From contig JBGTCV010000132.1 in NCBI GenBank assembly GCA_041748655.1, forward strand, positions 39,365-103,364: a stretch of 64,000 nucleotides of DNA, in the 5' to 3' direction. This document shows, in pieces, positions 33,909-41,701 of this stretch. The stretch comes from Leptofilum sp041748655 (GTDB lineage: Bacteria > Chloroflexota > Anaerolineae > Promineifilales > Promineifilaceae). Under the pieces are notes generated by a model. It was given only the letters and a program-made list of their open reading frames with translations. It was not told where the DNA came from and did no database searches. The position numbers and the translations under genes were made by a program. Position 1 is the first letter of the stretch. Each line of letters opens with the position of its first letter.

Positions 33909-34796
33909 TTAGCCTTTTAGACCGCTGTAACTAATGCCTTCAATAAAGTACCGCTGGAAAAAGACAAACATCACCGCCATGGGCAATGTTGTCACCAACG
34001 AGCCCGCTAAAATGGCATTCCACTGCAAGTTTTCACCCATGCCGCCGCGCAGCACCGCCAACCCCAGCGGCAGCGTGTACAAATCCTGATTCACGCTAAT
34101 CACAATGAGTGGAAACATGAAATCGTTCCACGCTCCCTGGAAGCTAAAGATGATCAGCGCCACCAATGCCGGTCGCGCCATCGGCAGCACGACGCGGAAA
34201 AACATTTGGAAACGGCTGGCACCGTCGATGCGCGATGCCTCCTCAATCTCGCCCGGAATCGATTCAAAAAATTGCTTCATTAGAAAAACGCCAAAGGCTG
34301 TCGCCAGCTTGGGGATAATTAAACCAGCATAAGAATCGATAAAACCAAACTGTTTTAACACGATAAACATGGGGATAAGCAGCACGATGCCGGGAATCAT
34401 CATCGTGCCCAGAATGGACAGGAACAGCAGATTGCGTCCGGGAAACTTAATGCGTGCCAGCGCGTAGCCAGCCATACTGGCAAAAATCACGTTCCCCAGC
34501 GTAATGGCCACAGAAACAAAGGCACTGTTAAACATCCAGCGACCGACATTCAACCCCTGCATACGCTGATACCCTTGCAGGGTAAACGTCCGGGGGATCA
34601 AGCTTATCGGGTCCTGGGCAATTTCTGGCAGCGATTTGAAGCTGGTGCTAATGGCCAGCAGGAATGGATAAAAGAAAGAAAGGGCCAACAGAAAAAGGAA
34701 GCCATAGGAAAGAATCAGGCGCACTGATTGCCAGATTCTTTTTCTGTTTTCAAGTGAGGAGCTGACTGCATTTGTTTTGGAAACGGCCGTTGTCAT
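33909..34796 (-). CDS. ABC sugar transporter permease (MalG type)
   Basis: A 295-residue inner-membrane permease with about six helices. The cytoplasmic EAA loop reads EEASRIDGASRFQMFFRVVLPMARP, here split as EEASRIDGA and FFRVVLPMARP, which contacts the ATPase. It pairs with the upstream MalF-type permease and the solute-binding lipoprotein. No ATPase gene is in the cluster; such carbohydrate systems often share an MsmK-like ATPase encoded elsewhere. Confidence 0.93.
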   Translation of the reverse strand: MTTAVSKTNAVSSSLENRKRIWQSVRLILSYGFLFLLALSFFYPFLLAISTSFKSLPEIAQDPISLIPRTFTLQGYQRMQGLNVGRWMFNSAFVSVAITLGNVIFASMAGYALARIKFPGRNLLFLSILGTMMIPGIVLLIPMFIVLKQFGFIDSYAGLIIPKLATAFGVFLMKQFFESIPGEIEEASRIDGASRFQMFFRVVLPMARPALVALIIFSFQGAWNDFMFPLIVISVNQDLYTLPLGLAVLRGGMGENLQWNAILAGSLVTTLPMAVMFVFFQRYFIEGISYSGLKG

Positions 34797-34808
34797 ACTG
34801 ACTCTCCT

Positions 34809-35843
34809 TTATTCACTTACTTCACTACCGGTAATCCGGCGTTGAATCAACGTCAGCGTAAAGATGATGATGAACAGTAAAATCGCAATCGCCGCCCCCA
34901 GCCCCATTTCACTATTACGAAAACCATTGCGATACACCATCCAGGCCATGGTTAAGGTTGTCTTCGCCGGACCACCGCTGCTCATCACAAATATCTGGTC
35001 AAATACCTGATAAGTGCCAATTAACCCCAGCGTAACAACAAAAAAGATAGACGGCCGTAACAAAGGTACCGTAATGCGGGCAAACGTTGGCCACGCCGTT
35101 GCACCATCAATCTGCGCCGCCTCATATACCTGCCCTGGAATATCCTGCAGCGCCGCCAGAAAAATGATCATCATCGTGCCAATCGTTGTCCACGTATTCA
35201 TGATCATAATCGCCGCCAACGCCACGCTTGGGCCACTGATCCAGTCCCACACCGTCAGCCCCAGCACCTTGCTGCGCAAAAACTCGGGTCCATCCCGCAG
35301 CGTGACACCGAAACTCTCCAACACAATATGGAACACGCCACGCGGATCGGCCATCCAGGCCAATGGCTCCCAATTGCCAAACGTTAACGAGCCCAAAATA
35401 TTGTTAATAAGCCCGCTTTTCTGATAAAGAAACAGAAAAATAAGGCTGATCGCCACAGAGGACGTAATAGAAGGGAAGTAATATGCCGTACGGAAGAAGT
35501 TCTTAAACTTCAACATTTTCTGATTCACTACCACAGCCAGAACCAACGCCAAAATCGTCTGTGTCGGCACCACACCCAAAGCAAAATACGTCGTGTTCTT
35601 TAGCGCCTTAAAAAAGTCCGCTTGCCGAATGCCGTCCTCAAAAAGCACCACCCGATAATTTTTAAACCCTACCAAATTGGCATCTCCCGGCGGGCTAATC
35701 CCATTCCAATCGGTAAAGCTAAAATAGACGGCAAAAATAATAGGGATAAACAAAAAGATAAAAAAGATCACCAGTGCTGGCGACATAAATAACCAACCCG
35801 CCACCGCATCTTGCCGATCTTGCCCCTTGATTCCCGTCGCCAT
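34809..35843 (-). CDS. ABC sugar transporter permease (MalF type)
   Basis: ATG at 35843 is chosen: AGGAGG lies six bases upstream, whereas the GTG five codons earlier is itself part of that ribosome site. About 344 residues with six membrane helices and an EAA loop (YEAAQIDGATAWPTFARITVPLLRP, seen as YEAAQIDGA and ITVPLLRP). It forms the membrane channel together with the MalG-type partner 12 bases downstream. Confidence 0.93.
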   Translation of the reverse strand: MATGIKGQDRQDAVAGWLFMSPALVIFFIFLFIPIIFAVYFSFTDWNGISPPGDANLVGFKNYRVVLFEDGIRQADFFKALKNTTYFALGVVPTQTILALVLAVVVNQKMLKFKNFFRTAYYFPSITSSVAISLIFLFLYQKSGLINNILGSLTFGNWEPLAWMADPRGVFHIVLESFGVTLRDGPEFLRSKVLGLTVWDWISGPSVALAAIMIMNTWTTIGTMMIIFLAALQDIPGQVYEAAQIDGATAWPTFARITVPLLRPSIFFVVTLGLIGTYQVFDQIFVMSSGGPAKTTLTMAWMVYRNGFRNSEMGLGAAIAILLFIIIFTLTLIQRRITGSEVSE

Positions 35844-35858
35844 ATTAAACCTCCTCAC

Positions 35859-35891
35859 ACCCTCCCGGAAGTTTGGAACCTCCGGGAGGGT
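35859..35891 (-). promoter_or_regulatory. Intra-operon hairpin between solute-binding protein and permease genes
   Basis: ACCCTCCCGGA and TCCGGGAGGGT are exact 11-bp complements with an 11-base loop, just ahead of the permease ribosome site. Such hairpins after binding-protein genes usually stabilise the upstream mRNA or reduce readthrough, giving more binding protein than permease. Confidence 0.8.
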
Positions 35892-35919
35892 ATCCTTTCT
35901 TGATTACAACAGATTCAGA

Positions 35920-37233
35920 TTAGCGAGCCAATACCTCTTCACCAACCTCCTGCGCATTTTGCAGAACGTCCTCCACCAATGCAGTGCCAGCAAACGCCTG
36001 CTGCAAACCATCATTGATGGTGTCTAGAACATCCTGAAAACCGGGGCGGAACTGCCACGGATAGGCAAACTCAGCACCATCAAGAAACGGTTCCAAATCC
36101 GGGAACTGCGCCAGCCAGCCTTCGCGTAAGCTTTGACGCGTGGGCATCGCCAGACCCAGATCCGTCCACTGCTTCATGCCTTCGGGGCCGGTGAGGAAGT
36201 TGACCAGCTCAAAGGCAGCTGCCTGCTGCGCCGCATCAAGGCCAGCTGGCACCGCATAACACACGGTAAAAGCCATCGTTCCCTCACCGCCAGGACCCGC
36301 CGGAAGCTGGGTTACGCCATAGTTCAGGTCAGGGAATTGATCTGCCAGGTACGGCACAATCCAGTTACCTTCCATGGACATGGCTACCCGACCCTTGCCA
36401 AACGCTTCCCCGTTCCAGCCGCTGTCCAGTTCCGATGGCTGGTTGGCAATGTCATCCTCCACCATCCCAATATAAAACTCAAGCGCCTCAAGTGCTTCTG
36501 GGCTGTTGATCGTCATTTCGGTGAAGTCTGCATTGGCTACAGAACCGCCTGCCTGATAGAGAAAAGCAATCCAACGGGCAAAGTCTGGATTGATCACCAT
36601 ACCGTAAACATTTTCGTCGGCATTGGTTAGCTGCTCGGCTGCACTGCGCAGGTCATCCCAGGTCCAATCGGCCGTGGGGTAATCCAGCCCGGCGGCGTCA
36701 AACATATCTTTGTTGTATTGCAGCGCCAGCGTGCTAAAATCTTTGGGCGGGCAGTAAAAAGTATCATCAATGGTAAATGCGTCTTGCAAGCTGCTGTAGA
36801 AGTCGTCGGCATTTTCAAGATGAGTTTCCGCTGGCTCTATTGCACCTGCTGCTACCAGGTCCGGTAACTTAAAACTGTCTACGTAAAACACGTCTGGTGG
36901 GCTGCCACCTGCCAGACTTGTTTGCAATTTGGTGTCGTAGTCCGGTACAAGGTTCAAATTCACGTTGATACCATCGTGCGTTTCGTTGAAGCTATCTACC
37001 ACGGATTGCAAACGGGTATTCTCAGCATCGGAGCTGGCCCAACCCATCAACTGCAACTCTACAACCTCACCAGACCCAGCCTCTTCCACCACATCTTCTT
37101 CTGCCTCGCCAACGTCTTGTTCGGTCTCATCTGCTACCGGGGCCTCTGGCTCTGCCGTACTGCCACCACAAGCCGCCAAAAAAAGGCTGAACGTCAAAAC
37201 CAGACTCAGTAAAAGGATCCATTTTTTTAACAT
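35920..37233 (-). CDS. Sugar ABC transporter solute-binding lipoprotein
   Basis: A 437-residue lipoprotein: signal peptide with lipobox LAAC (Cys 22), an acidic linker rich in Glu (about 25-55), then a type 1 (MalE-like) binding fold: SSDAENTRLQSVVDSFNETHDGINVNL in pieces, DVFYVDS, and GPEGMKQWTDLGLAMPTRQSL near the end. It captures sugar outside the membrane for the two permeases. A good AGGAGA precedes the ATG. The neighbouring GH65 fusion suggests a disaccharide such as maltose, trehalose or kojibiose, but the ligand cannot be read from sequence. Confidence 0.93.
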   Translation of the reverse strand: MLKKWILLLSLVLTFSLFLAACGGSTAEPEAPVADETEQDVGEAEEDVVEEAGSGEVVELQLMGWASSDAENTRLQSVVDSFNETHDGINVNLNLVPDYDTKLQTSLAGGSPPDVFYVDSFKLPDLVAAGAIEPAETHLENADDFYSSLQDAFTIDDTFYCPPKDFSTLALQYNKDMFDAAGLDYPTADWTWDDLRSAAEQLTNADENVYGMVINPDFARWIAFLYQAGGSVANADFTEMTINSPEALEALEFYIGMVEDDIANQPSELDSGWNGEAFGKGRVAMSMEGNWIVPYLADQFPDLNYGVTQLPAGPGGEGTMAFTVCYAVPAGLDAAQQAAAFELVNFLTGPEGMKQWTDLGLAMPTRQSLREGWLAQFPDLEPFLDGAEFAYPWQFRPGFQDVLDTINDGLQQAFAGTALVEDVLQNAQEVGEEVLAR

Positions 37234-37349
37234 TATTTGTTTTCTCCTCGCTTTAGTAGAAAGTAATAGGGAAAATACGATTTGTTTGTTAAAGCATATA
37301 TTTACTTTGACAAATGGGCCTCACCTCCTTACAGCATCAGATCATCTTG

Positions 37350-40187
37350 CTACACGCGAATATCGACCGTGTACTGTTTGCCATGAAGATAAAAGTTAAA
37401 AGAGAGCCGCCGCCAATGAGCTGGCAGGCGTGGAGTAAGCGTGTAACCGTTTTCCGTCAGGCGCAGCCCGGCAAAGCCAAAAGCCAGCGCCTGCCACACC
37501 CCACCAGCCGAGGCCGCGTGGATGCCATCACCAGCATTACCGCGCGGATTGCGCAGATCAGCCCGGGCCGCGAGCATAAAGTGCTCATAGGCTTTTTCGG
37601 GGCAGTCCATCTCGCAGGCTGCCCAGGCGTGGAAGCTGGGACCAAGCGACGAGCCATAGACATGGTCGGTTTTGGGCATGTAGGTGTCCCAGTTAGTTTG
37701 CCAAGTTTTACGGTCAAATTGATCTCTGAAGAGGCATAACAGCATGATGACATCGGCCTGTTTGAGTACCTGTCGCTTGTTGGCCCCCTCGATACCAAAA
37801 ATGACCTGAAGTGATTGGTCTGCCTGGGCAATAAATTGTGGCGCAACCTCTTCCAGATCAAAGAACCCTTCGAATTGGTCGATCAGGCGTGTCATTTCGT
37901 CATATAGAAATACAATGTGCTGGCTGATCTCCTGCCAATGAGTCAGCGTGTCGTCTGTTAATTTTAGGCTGGTGAGGAGCTCCTGGGCTTTAGCCGGGTG
38001 CTGTGCCTGCAACCAGGCTGCAGCTTCCAAAGCCGTTTGCAGATGCCAGCGGGCAACATAGTTGGTATAGCTGTTGTTATCTACGTGATCGTGGTATTCG
38101 TCGGGGCCGATGACGTTGCGAAAGGAATATTGGTAGCCAACGGCCGTTTCCTCACGTTCCGCACGGCTGGCCCAAAAGCGGGCTGCATCCAAAATCATCT
38201 CGGCACCATAATCCCGCATAAACGCATCGTCACCCGTTACCCGCCAATATTGGTTGATGGCATAAGCCACGTCGGCAGAGATGTGAATTTGAATATCGCC
38301 TGTCCAGATACGTATTAGCTGGGTGCGATCAGAAAAGTGAGGCACCCAGGTCGGCGTCACCTCTTCGCCGGTAACGGCACTTTCCCAGGCGTACTGCGCC
38401 CCTTCATACCCATTATCGGCCGCTTTTTGTCGTGCGCCTGCCAGGGTGTGGTACCGATACATCAACATATTGCGGGCTAACTCAGGCTGAGTGTAAATAA
38501 AAAATGGCAGAATAAAAATCTCGGTATCCCAAAAAACATGCCCGCGATAGCCCAGGCCGCTCAACGTTTTGGCCCCAATACTGACCCGCTCATCCTGCTG
38601 CGGGGCAGCAACCAGCAGTTGAAACAGATTAAAACGCACCGCCAGTTGGGCTTCCTCATCCCCTTCAATCACAACATCACACGCTTGCCAGAGCTGCTGC
38701 CAGGCAGCTTGCTGTGCCGCACGCAGGGCATCATAGCTCTGGTTCTGCAAGCCGAATACGGCCCGATCCACCACGTTGGCAGCATCTGCAACCTGTTCCC
38801 GGCTGGTCGCGACAGCAATGAGCTTGTCGATTTGAACCGTTTGGGCGTGTTCGAGCGTGTGGCTGAAGGTAAAACGGGGATGCCCCGGGCAGTTTTGGCA
38901 GCTCACTGATTCACCGGCAGAGATAGTGAGCGTAGCGGCCATCCCCAACTCAATCTGCGTATGACGGGTACGGCCGTTCCACCAAATACCTCCCTGTTCT
39001 GTCTCGCCCTGCCCCAGCTGCCGCCAATGCAGCAGATCGCCATTGGCCACATGGCTGTTCAGGCCGGTGTGAAGCTGCAAGGTACAGGAACGGTTAACGG
39101 CCGTTGCCAACACCCGCAGCCCGGCCACACGCGGATTGGCATAGCTGATAAACCGCTCAAAGCTTAGATCCAGCACCACCCCGTCTGGCGATTCCCAACG
39201 CAAATCGCGGCGCAAAATGGCCTGATGCAGATTCAGCACCCGCCGAAAGTGGTGTACCGTACCCTGATCCAGACGGAACAGCTGCCCATCCACGTACAGC
39301 TCCACATCCAGCCACTCCGGCAGATTGACCAATTCAGTGAAGGAGACGGGCATATCATCAAAAATGCCGTGGGCCAGCGTCAGCGGATGATCGCCAGGAT
39401 AACGCTCTTCCAGGCTGCCACGCGCGGCAAAGTTGCCGTTGCCGATGGTAAAGACCGTTTCCATATGGTGCTGGCTCTCAACGCTAAACTGTTCTTGCAC
39501 CACCTGCCACGAATTGTCGTCGGCCACCATATTTTGCAGCTCGGCGAGCGTCACGCCCAGCAGATCGGCGCGGTTGTGCAGGCGATCCTGATGGCCCAAT
39601 ACGGTGGCAAAGCGCTCCGTTGGCCCCAGCGCCAGGGCAGGCATCCCAGCGGCAACTGCCGCAGCAATGCCCGCCGCCGCATCTTCCACCACCAGACACT
39701 CTGCTGGAGCAAATCCCATTTTGGCTGCGGTGTAGCGGAAAAGATCGGGGGCTGGCTTTTGGCGAACGACGCTGCTGCCATCGGCCACCAGAGCCAGGCG
39801 CTGGCTAAGGCCCAGCCGAGCCACCACATCAGGCGCATTCCGGCTGGCAGAGGCCACGGCATACGGCACCCTGGCGGCATCCAGCTCATCCAGCAGGTCC
39901 GCAACGCCGGGCAGCAAATCGGCTGGCGAAACCTGGCTCAGCATCTGTTGGTAATACGCATTTTTGCGGGCCATCATCGCCTGCATGGTGGTTTCTGCCA
40001 CTTGCCGGTTACCCAGAAGTAACCGCAGCGACTCTCTGCGGGAAACGCCGCGCAGCTTTTCATTGTCGCTGCGGCTAAAGGAGAATCCCTCTTCCCCGGC
40101 CAGCTGCTTCCAGGCCAGGTAATGGTATTCAGCAGTGTCGGTCAAGACACCGTCCAGATCAAAAATGATAGCCTTGAGCTGGGACAT
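37350..40187 (-). CDS. Beta-phosphoglucomutase fused to GH65 glycoside phosphorylase
   Basis: A 945-residue bifunctional enzyme. Residues 1-215 are a HAD-type beta-phosphoglucomutase: FDLDGVLTD with nucleophile Asp 10, the cap, then VVEDAAAGIAAA. Residues about 230-945 are a GH65 phosphorylase: FTIGNGNFAARGSLEE, the catalytic-domain sequence WDTEIFILPF and GPDEYHDHVDNNSYTN with general acid Glu 697, then the small C-terminal beta domain. GH65 releases beta-glucose-1-phosphate from alpha-disaccharides, and the mutase turns it into glucose-6-phosphate, so the fusion channels two successive steps. Substrate (maltose, trehalose, kojibiose) is undecided. Confidence 0.93.
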   Translation of the reverse strand: MSQLKAIIFDLDGVLTDTAEYHYLAWKQLAGEEGFSFSRSDNEKLRGVSRRESLRLLLGNRQVAETTMQAMMARKNAYYQQMLSQVSPADLLPGVADLLDELDAARVPYAVASASRNAPDVVARLGLSQRLALVADGSSVVRQKPAPDLFRYTAAKMGFAPAECLVVEDAAAGIAAAVAAGMPALALGPTERFATVLGHQDRLHNRADLLGVTLAELQNMVADDNSWQVVQEQFSVESQHHMETVFTIGNGNFAARGSLEERYPGDHPLTLAHGIFDDMPVSFTELVNLPEWLDVELYVDGQLFRLDQGTVHHFRRVLNLHQAILRRDLRWESPDGVVLDLSFERFISYANPRVAGLRVLATAVNRSCTLQLHTGLNSHVANGDLLHWRQLGQGETEQGGIWWNGRTRHTQIELGMAATLTISAGESVSCQNCPGHPRFTFSHTLEHAQTVQIDKLIAVATSREQVADAANVVDRAVFGLQNQSYDALRAAQQAAWQQLWQACDVVIEGDEEAQLAVRFNLFQLLVAAPQQDERVSIGAKTLSGLGYRGHVFWDTEIFILPFFIYTQPELARNMLMYRYHTLAGARQKAADNGYEGAQYAWESAVTGEEVTPTWVPHFSDRTQLIRIWTGDIQIHISADVAYAINQYWRVTGDDAFMRDYGAEMILDAARFWASRAEREETAVGYQYSFRNVIGPDEYHDHVDNNSYTNYVARWHLQTALEAAAWLQAQHPAKAQELLTSLKLTDDTLTHWQEISQHIVFLYDEMTRLIDQFEGFFDLEEVAPQFIAQADQSLQVIFGIEGANKRQVLKQADVIMLLCLFRDQFDRKTWQTNWDTYMPKTDHVYGSSLGPSFHAWAACEMDCPEKAYEHFMLAARADLRNPRGNAGDGIHAASAGGVWQALAFGFAGLRLTENGYTLTPRLPAHWRRLSFNFYLHGKQYTVDIRV

Positions 40188-40201
40188 AACGATTTCCTAA
40201 A

Positions 40202-41218
40202 TTAACTTGATTGACGAATGATAATTTCTGGTTTGAGCAAAATTTGTTTCTCGGTAATGGGTTCGCCAATAATCTGCTTTAGCAGCAGATTGATAACGGC
40301 TTCCCCGGCCTGCTGAATGGGCTGTTTAACCGTGGTCAACGGCGGAAACAGAAATTCAGACATAGGCACATTGTCGTAACCGGTCACGGCGATATCTTTG
40401 CCAATGGCCATACCTTGCGCCATAGCGGCGTTCATGGCGCCAATGGCCAGCTCATCACTGACGCAGGCAACGGCCGTTGGGCGATGCGCCTCCGGTAATT
40501 CGAGCAGGCGGGACATTAGCTGGTACCCCTGGTTAACAGAATGTTCGCCGCGCAGCACCCACTCATTGGCCACAGAAAAGGCAGAGTGCGCCATTTGCTG
40601 GAAGTAACCGCTTTCCCGTTCACTGCCGGCGCGTGAGCCTTCTGGCCAGGTAATGAGCGCAATTTTTTGGTGCCCGCGCTCCTGCAAATGGGTGATGATC
40701 TGGCGCATACCGGAACGGCCGTCTACATCCACCCAGCAAAAATCCCAATCGTCGTTGGTGCGGCCAAAGCTGGCAAAGGGAATACCGTCTTGAAGCAACA
40801 TGTTGATGCGGGGATCTTCGTCGTTGGTATCTGCCAGAATAAACCCTTCCACCTGACGCCGGGCATAAATATCGCGATAGAGCGCCAGGGTGGATTCTGT
40901 GTCGCTGCCGCTGAGGAAAGCCAGCATGTGGTAGCCATCCTCTTCCGCCTGCTGCACCGCACTGTAAAGAAATTGATCCAGCACCGGCCGGGGGGCATCG
41001 TTTTCACTGCGCTGCCAGCCGTAGCCAATCAGGTTGCTGGACTGGGTGCGCAAATTGCGGGCGCTGACGTTGGGCCGATACCCTAAATCACGAATGGCAT
41101 CCCAAATGCGTTCTTCTGTTTCTGGCGTGACGGAGGCTTGTTTGTTCAGGACCTTGGAGACGGTCTGGTAGCTGACGCCTGCCTGGGCTGCAACATCTTT
41201 AAGCGTAATGCGTGTCAT
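40202..41218 (-). CDS. LacI-family repressor of the disaccharide locus
   Basis: A 338-residue LacI/GalR regulator: helix-turn-helix ITLKDVAAQAGVSYQTVSKVLN (2-23, in part), hinge NVSARNLRTQ, then a periplasmic-binding-like effector domain (about 62-335) with GYDNVPMSEFLFPPLTTV near the end. It is the first gene of the minus-strand sugar locus, and a double palindrome next to its own promoter is its likely operator. The probable inducer is the transported sugar or a phosphate of it. Confidence 0.93.
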   Translation of the reverse strand: MTRITLKDVAAQAGVSYQTVSKVLNKQASVTPETEERIWDAIRDLGYRPNVSARNLRTQSSNLIGYGWQRSENDAPRPVLDQFLYSAVQQAEEDGYHMLAFLSGSDTESTLALYRDIYARRQVEGFILADTNDEDPRINMLLQDGIPFASFGRTNDDWDFCWVDVDGRSGMRQIITHLQERGHQKIALITWPEGSRAGSERESGYFQQMAHSAFSVANEWVLRGEHSVNQGYQLMSRLLELPEAHRPTAVACVSDELAIGAMNAAMAQGMAIGKDIAVTGYDNVPMSEFLFPPLTTVKQPIQQAGEAVINLLLKQIIGEPITEKQILLKPEIIIRQSS

Positions 41219-41238
41219 AACTTTCTTCTTCCTCGCTC

Positions 41239-41268
41239 AGTGCGAACGTTCGGGCGAACGTTCGCACT
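41239..41268. promoter_or_regulatory. Double LacI-type operator
   Basis: A perfect 14-bp inverted repeat with a GG centre, made of two copies of the self-complementary CGAACGTTCG. LacI-family sites are often CG-centred palindromes of this form. It lies directly after the -10 box, so binding should block the repressor gene's own promoter. Confidence 0.88.
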
Positions 41269-41298
41269 AGTATATAATAAATCGATTCAGCTTGTCAA
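41269..41298 (-). promoter_or_regulatory. Promoter of the LacI-family gene
   Basis: On the minus strand a perfect TTGACA (41293-41298) and TATACT (41269-41274) are 18 bases apart; TATATA two bases upstream is an alternative -10. The operator abuts it. Confidence 0.75.
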
Positions 41299-41701
41299 GC
41301 AGCTAACGCCAATGCAGCGATTTTCAATTTAACCAGATGGTGTGGCGGGGGCATGTAGCAGGAGGAAATGGATTAGAGCCTTCTGAAAAAGTGGAAGCAG
41401 TTCCAATTATGAAATTTCGGCTCTTTGGGGTTTCATGGGGGATCTGTAAATGCAAGGGCTGGCCCTGTGCCTGCCCAGAGGGCGACCACAAGGGTCGCCC
41501 CTACAAATGGCTTCGCCTGGGGATGAATCCTCAACCTGGGAATAAATCCCCAAGGTATGATGGAAAACGTGCTAAAGCACGTTAAAAACGCTCTTATGAA
41601 CCTGCTTCAGCAGGTTTTTTATCTTAACCTCCGGTTTAAACCGGGGATCAAAAGGATAAATTCATTCTAAATTGAGAATTGCTGATTACTCAATTACCCA
41701 A
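41299..41701. other. Gene-free stretch packed with small palindromes
   Basis: No gene is supported. It holds a GGGCGACC/GGTCGCCC hairpin (41480-41500), a GGGATGAATCC-type repeat (about 41517-41564) related to the tandem repeat at 48351, AACGTGCT/AGCACGTT (41566-41583), a terminator-like AACCTGCT/AGCAGGTT plus T6 on the plus strand (41599-41620), and the palindrome CCGGTTTAAACCGG (41631-41644). Confidence 0.6.
41599..41620 (+). terminator. Orphan terminator-like hairpin
   Basis: An 8-bp perfect stem with a 2-base loop and six T residues on the plus strand. No plus-strand gene ends here, so it may stop antisense transcription into recN or mark a lost gene. Confidence 0.5.

Noticed and set aside
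37319..37328. A very strong AGGAGGTGA on the minus strand
   Set aside because: No start codon with an open frame of useful length follows; the frame closes within a few codons.
41478..41504. A riboswitch in the LacI-recN gap
   Set aside because: Only a simple 8-bp hairpin of a common intergenic type; no conserved riboswitch core.
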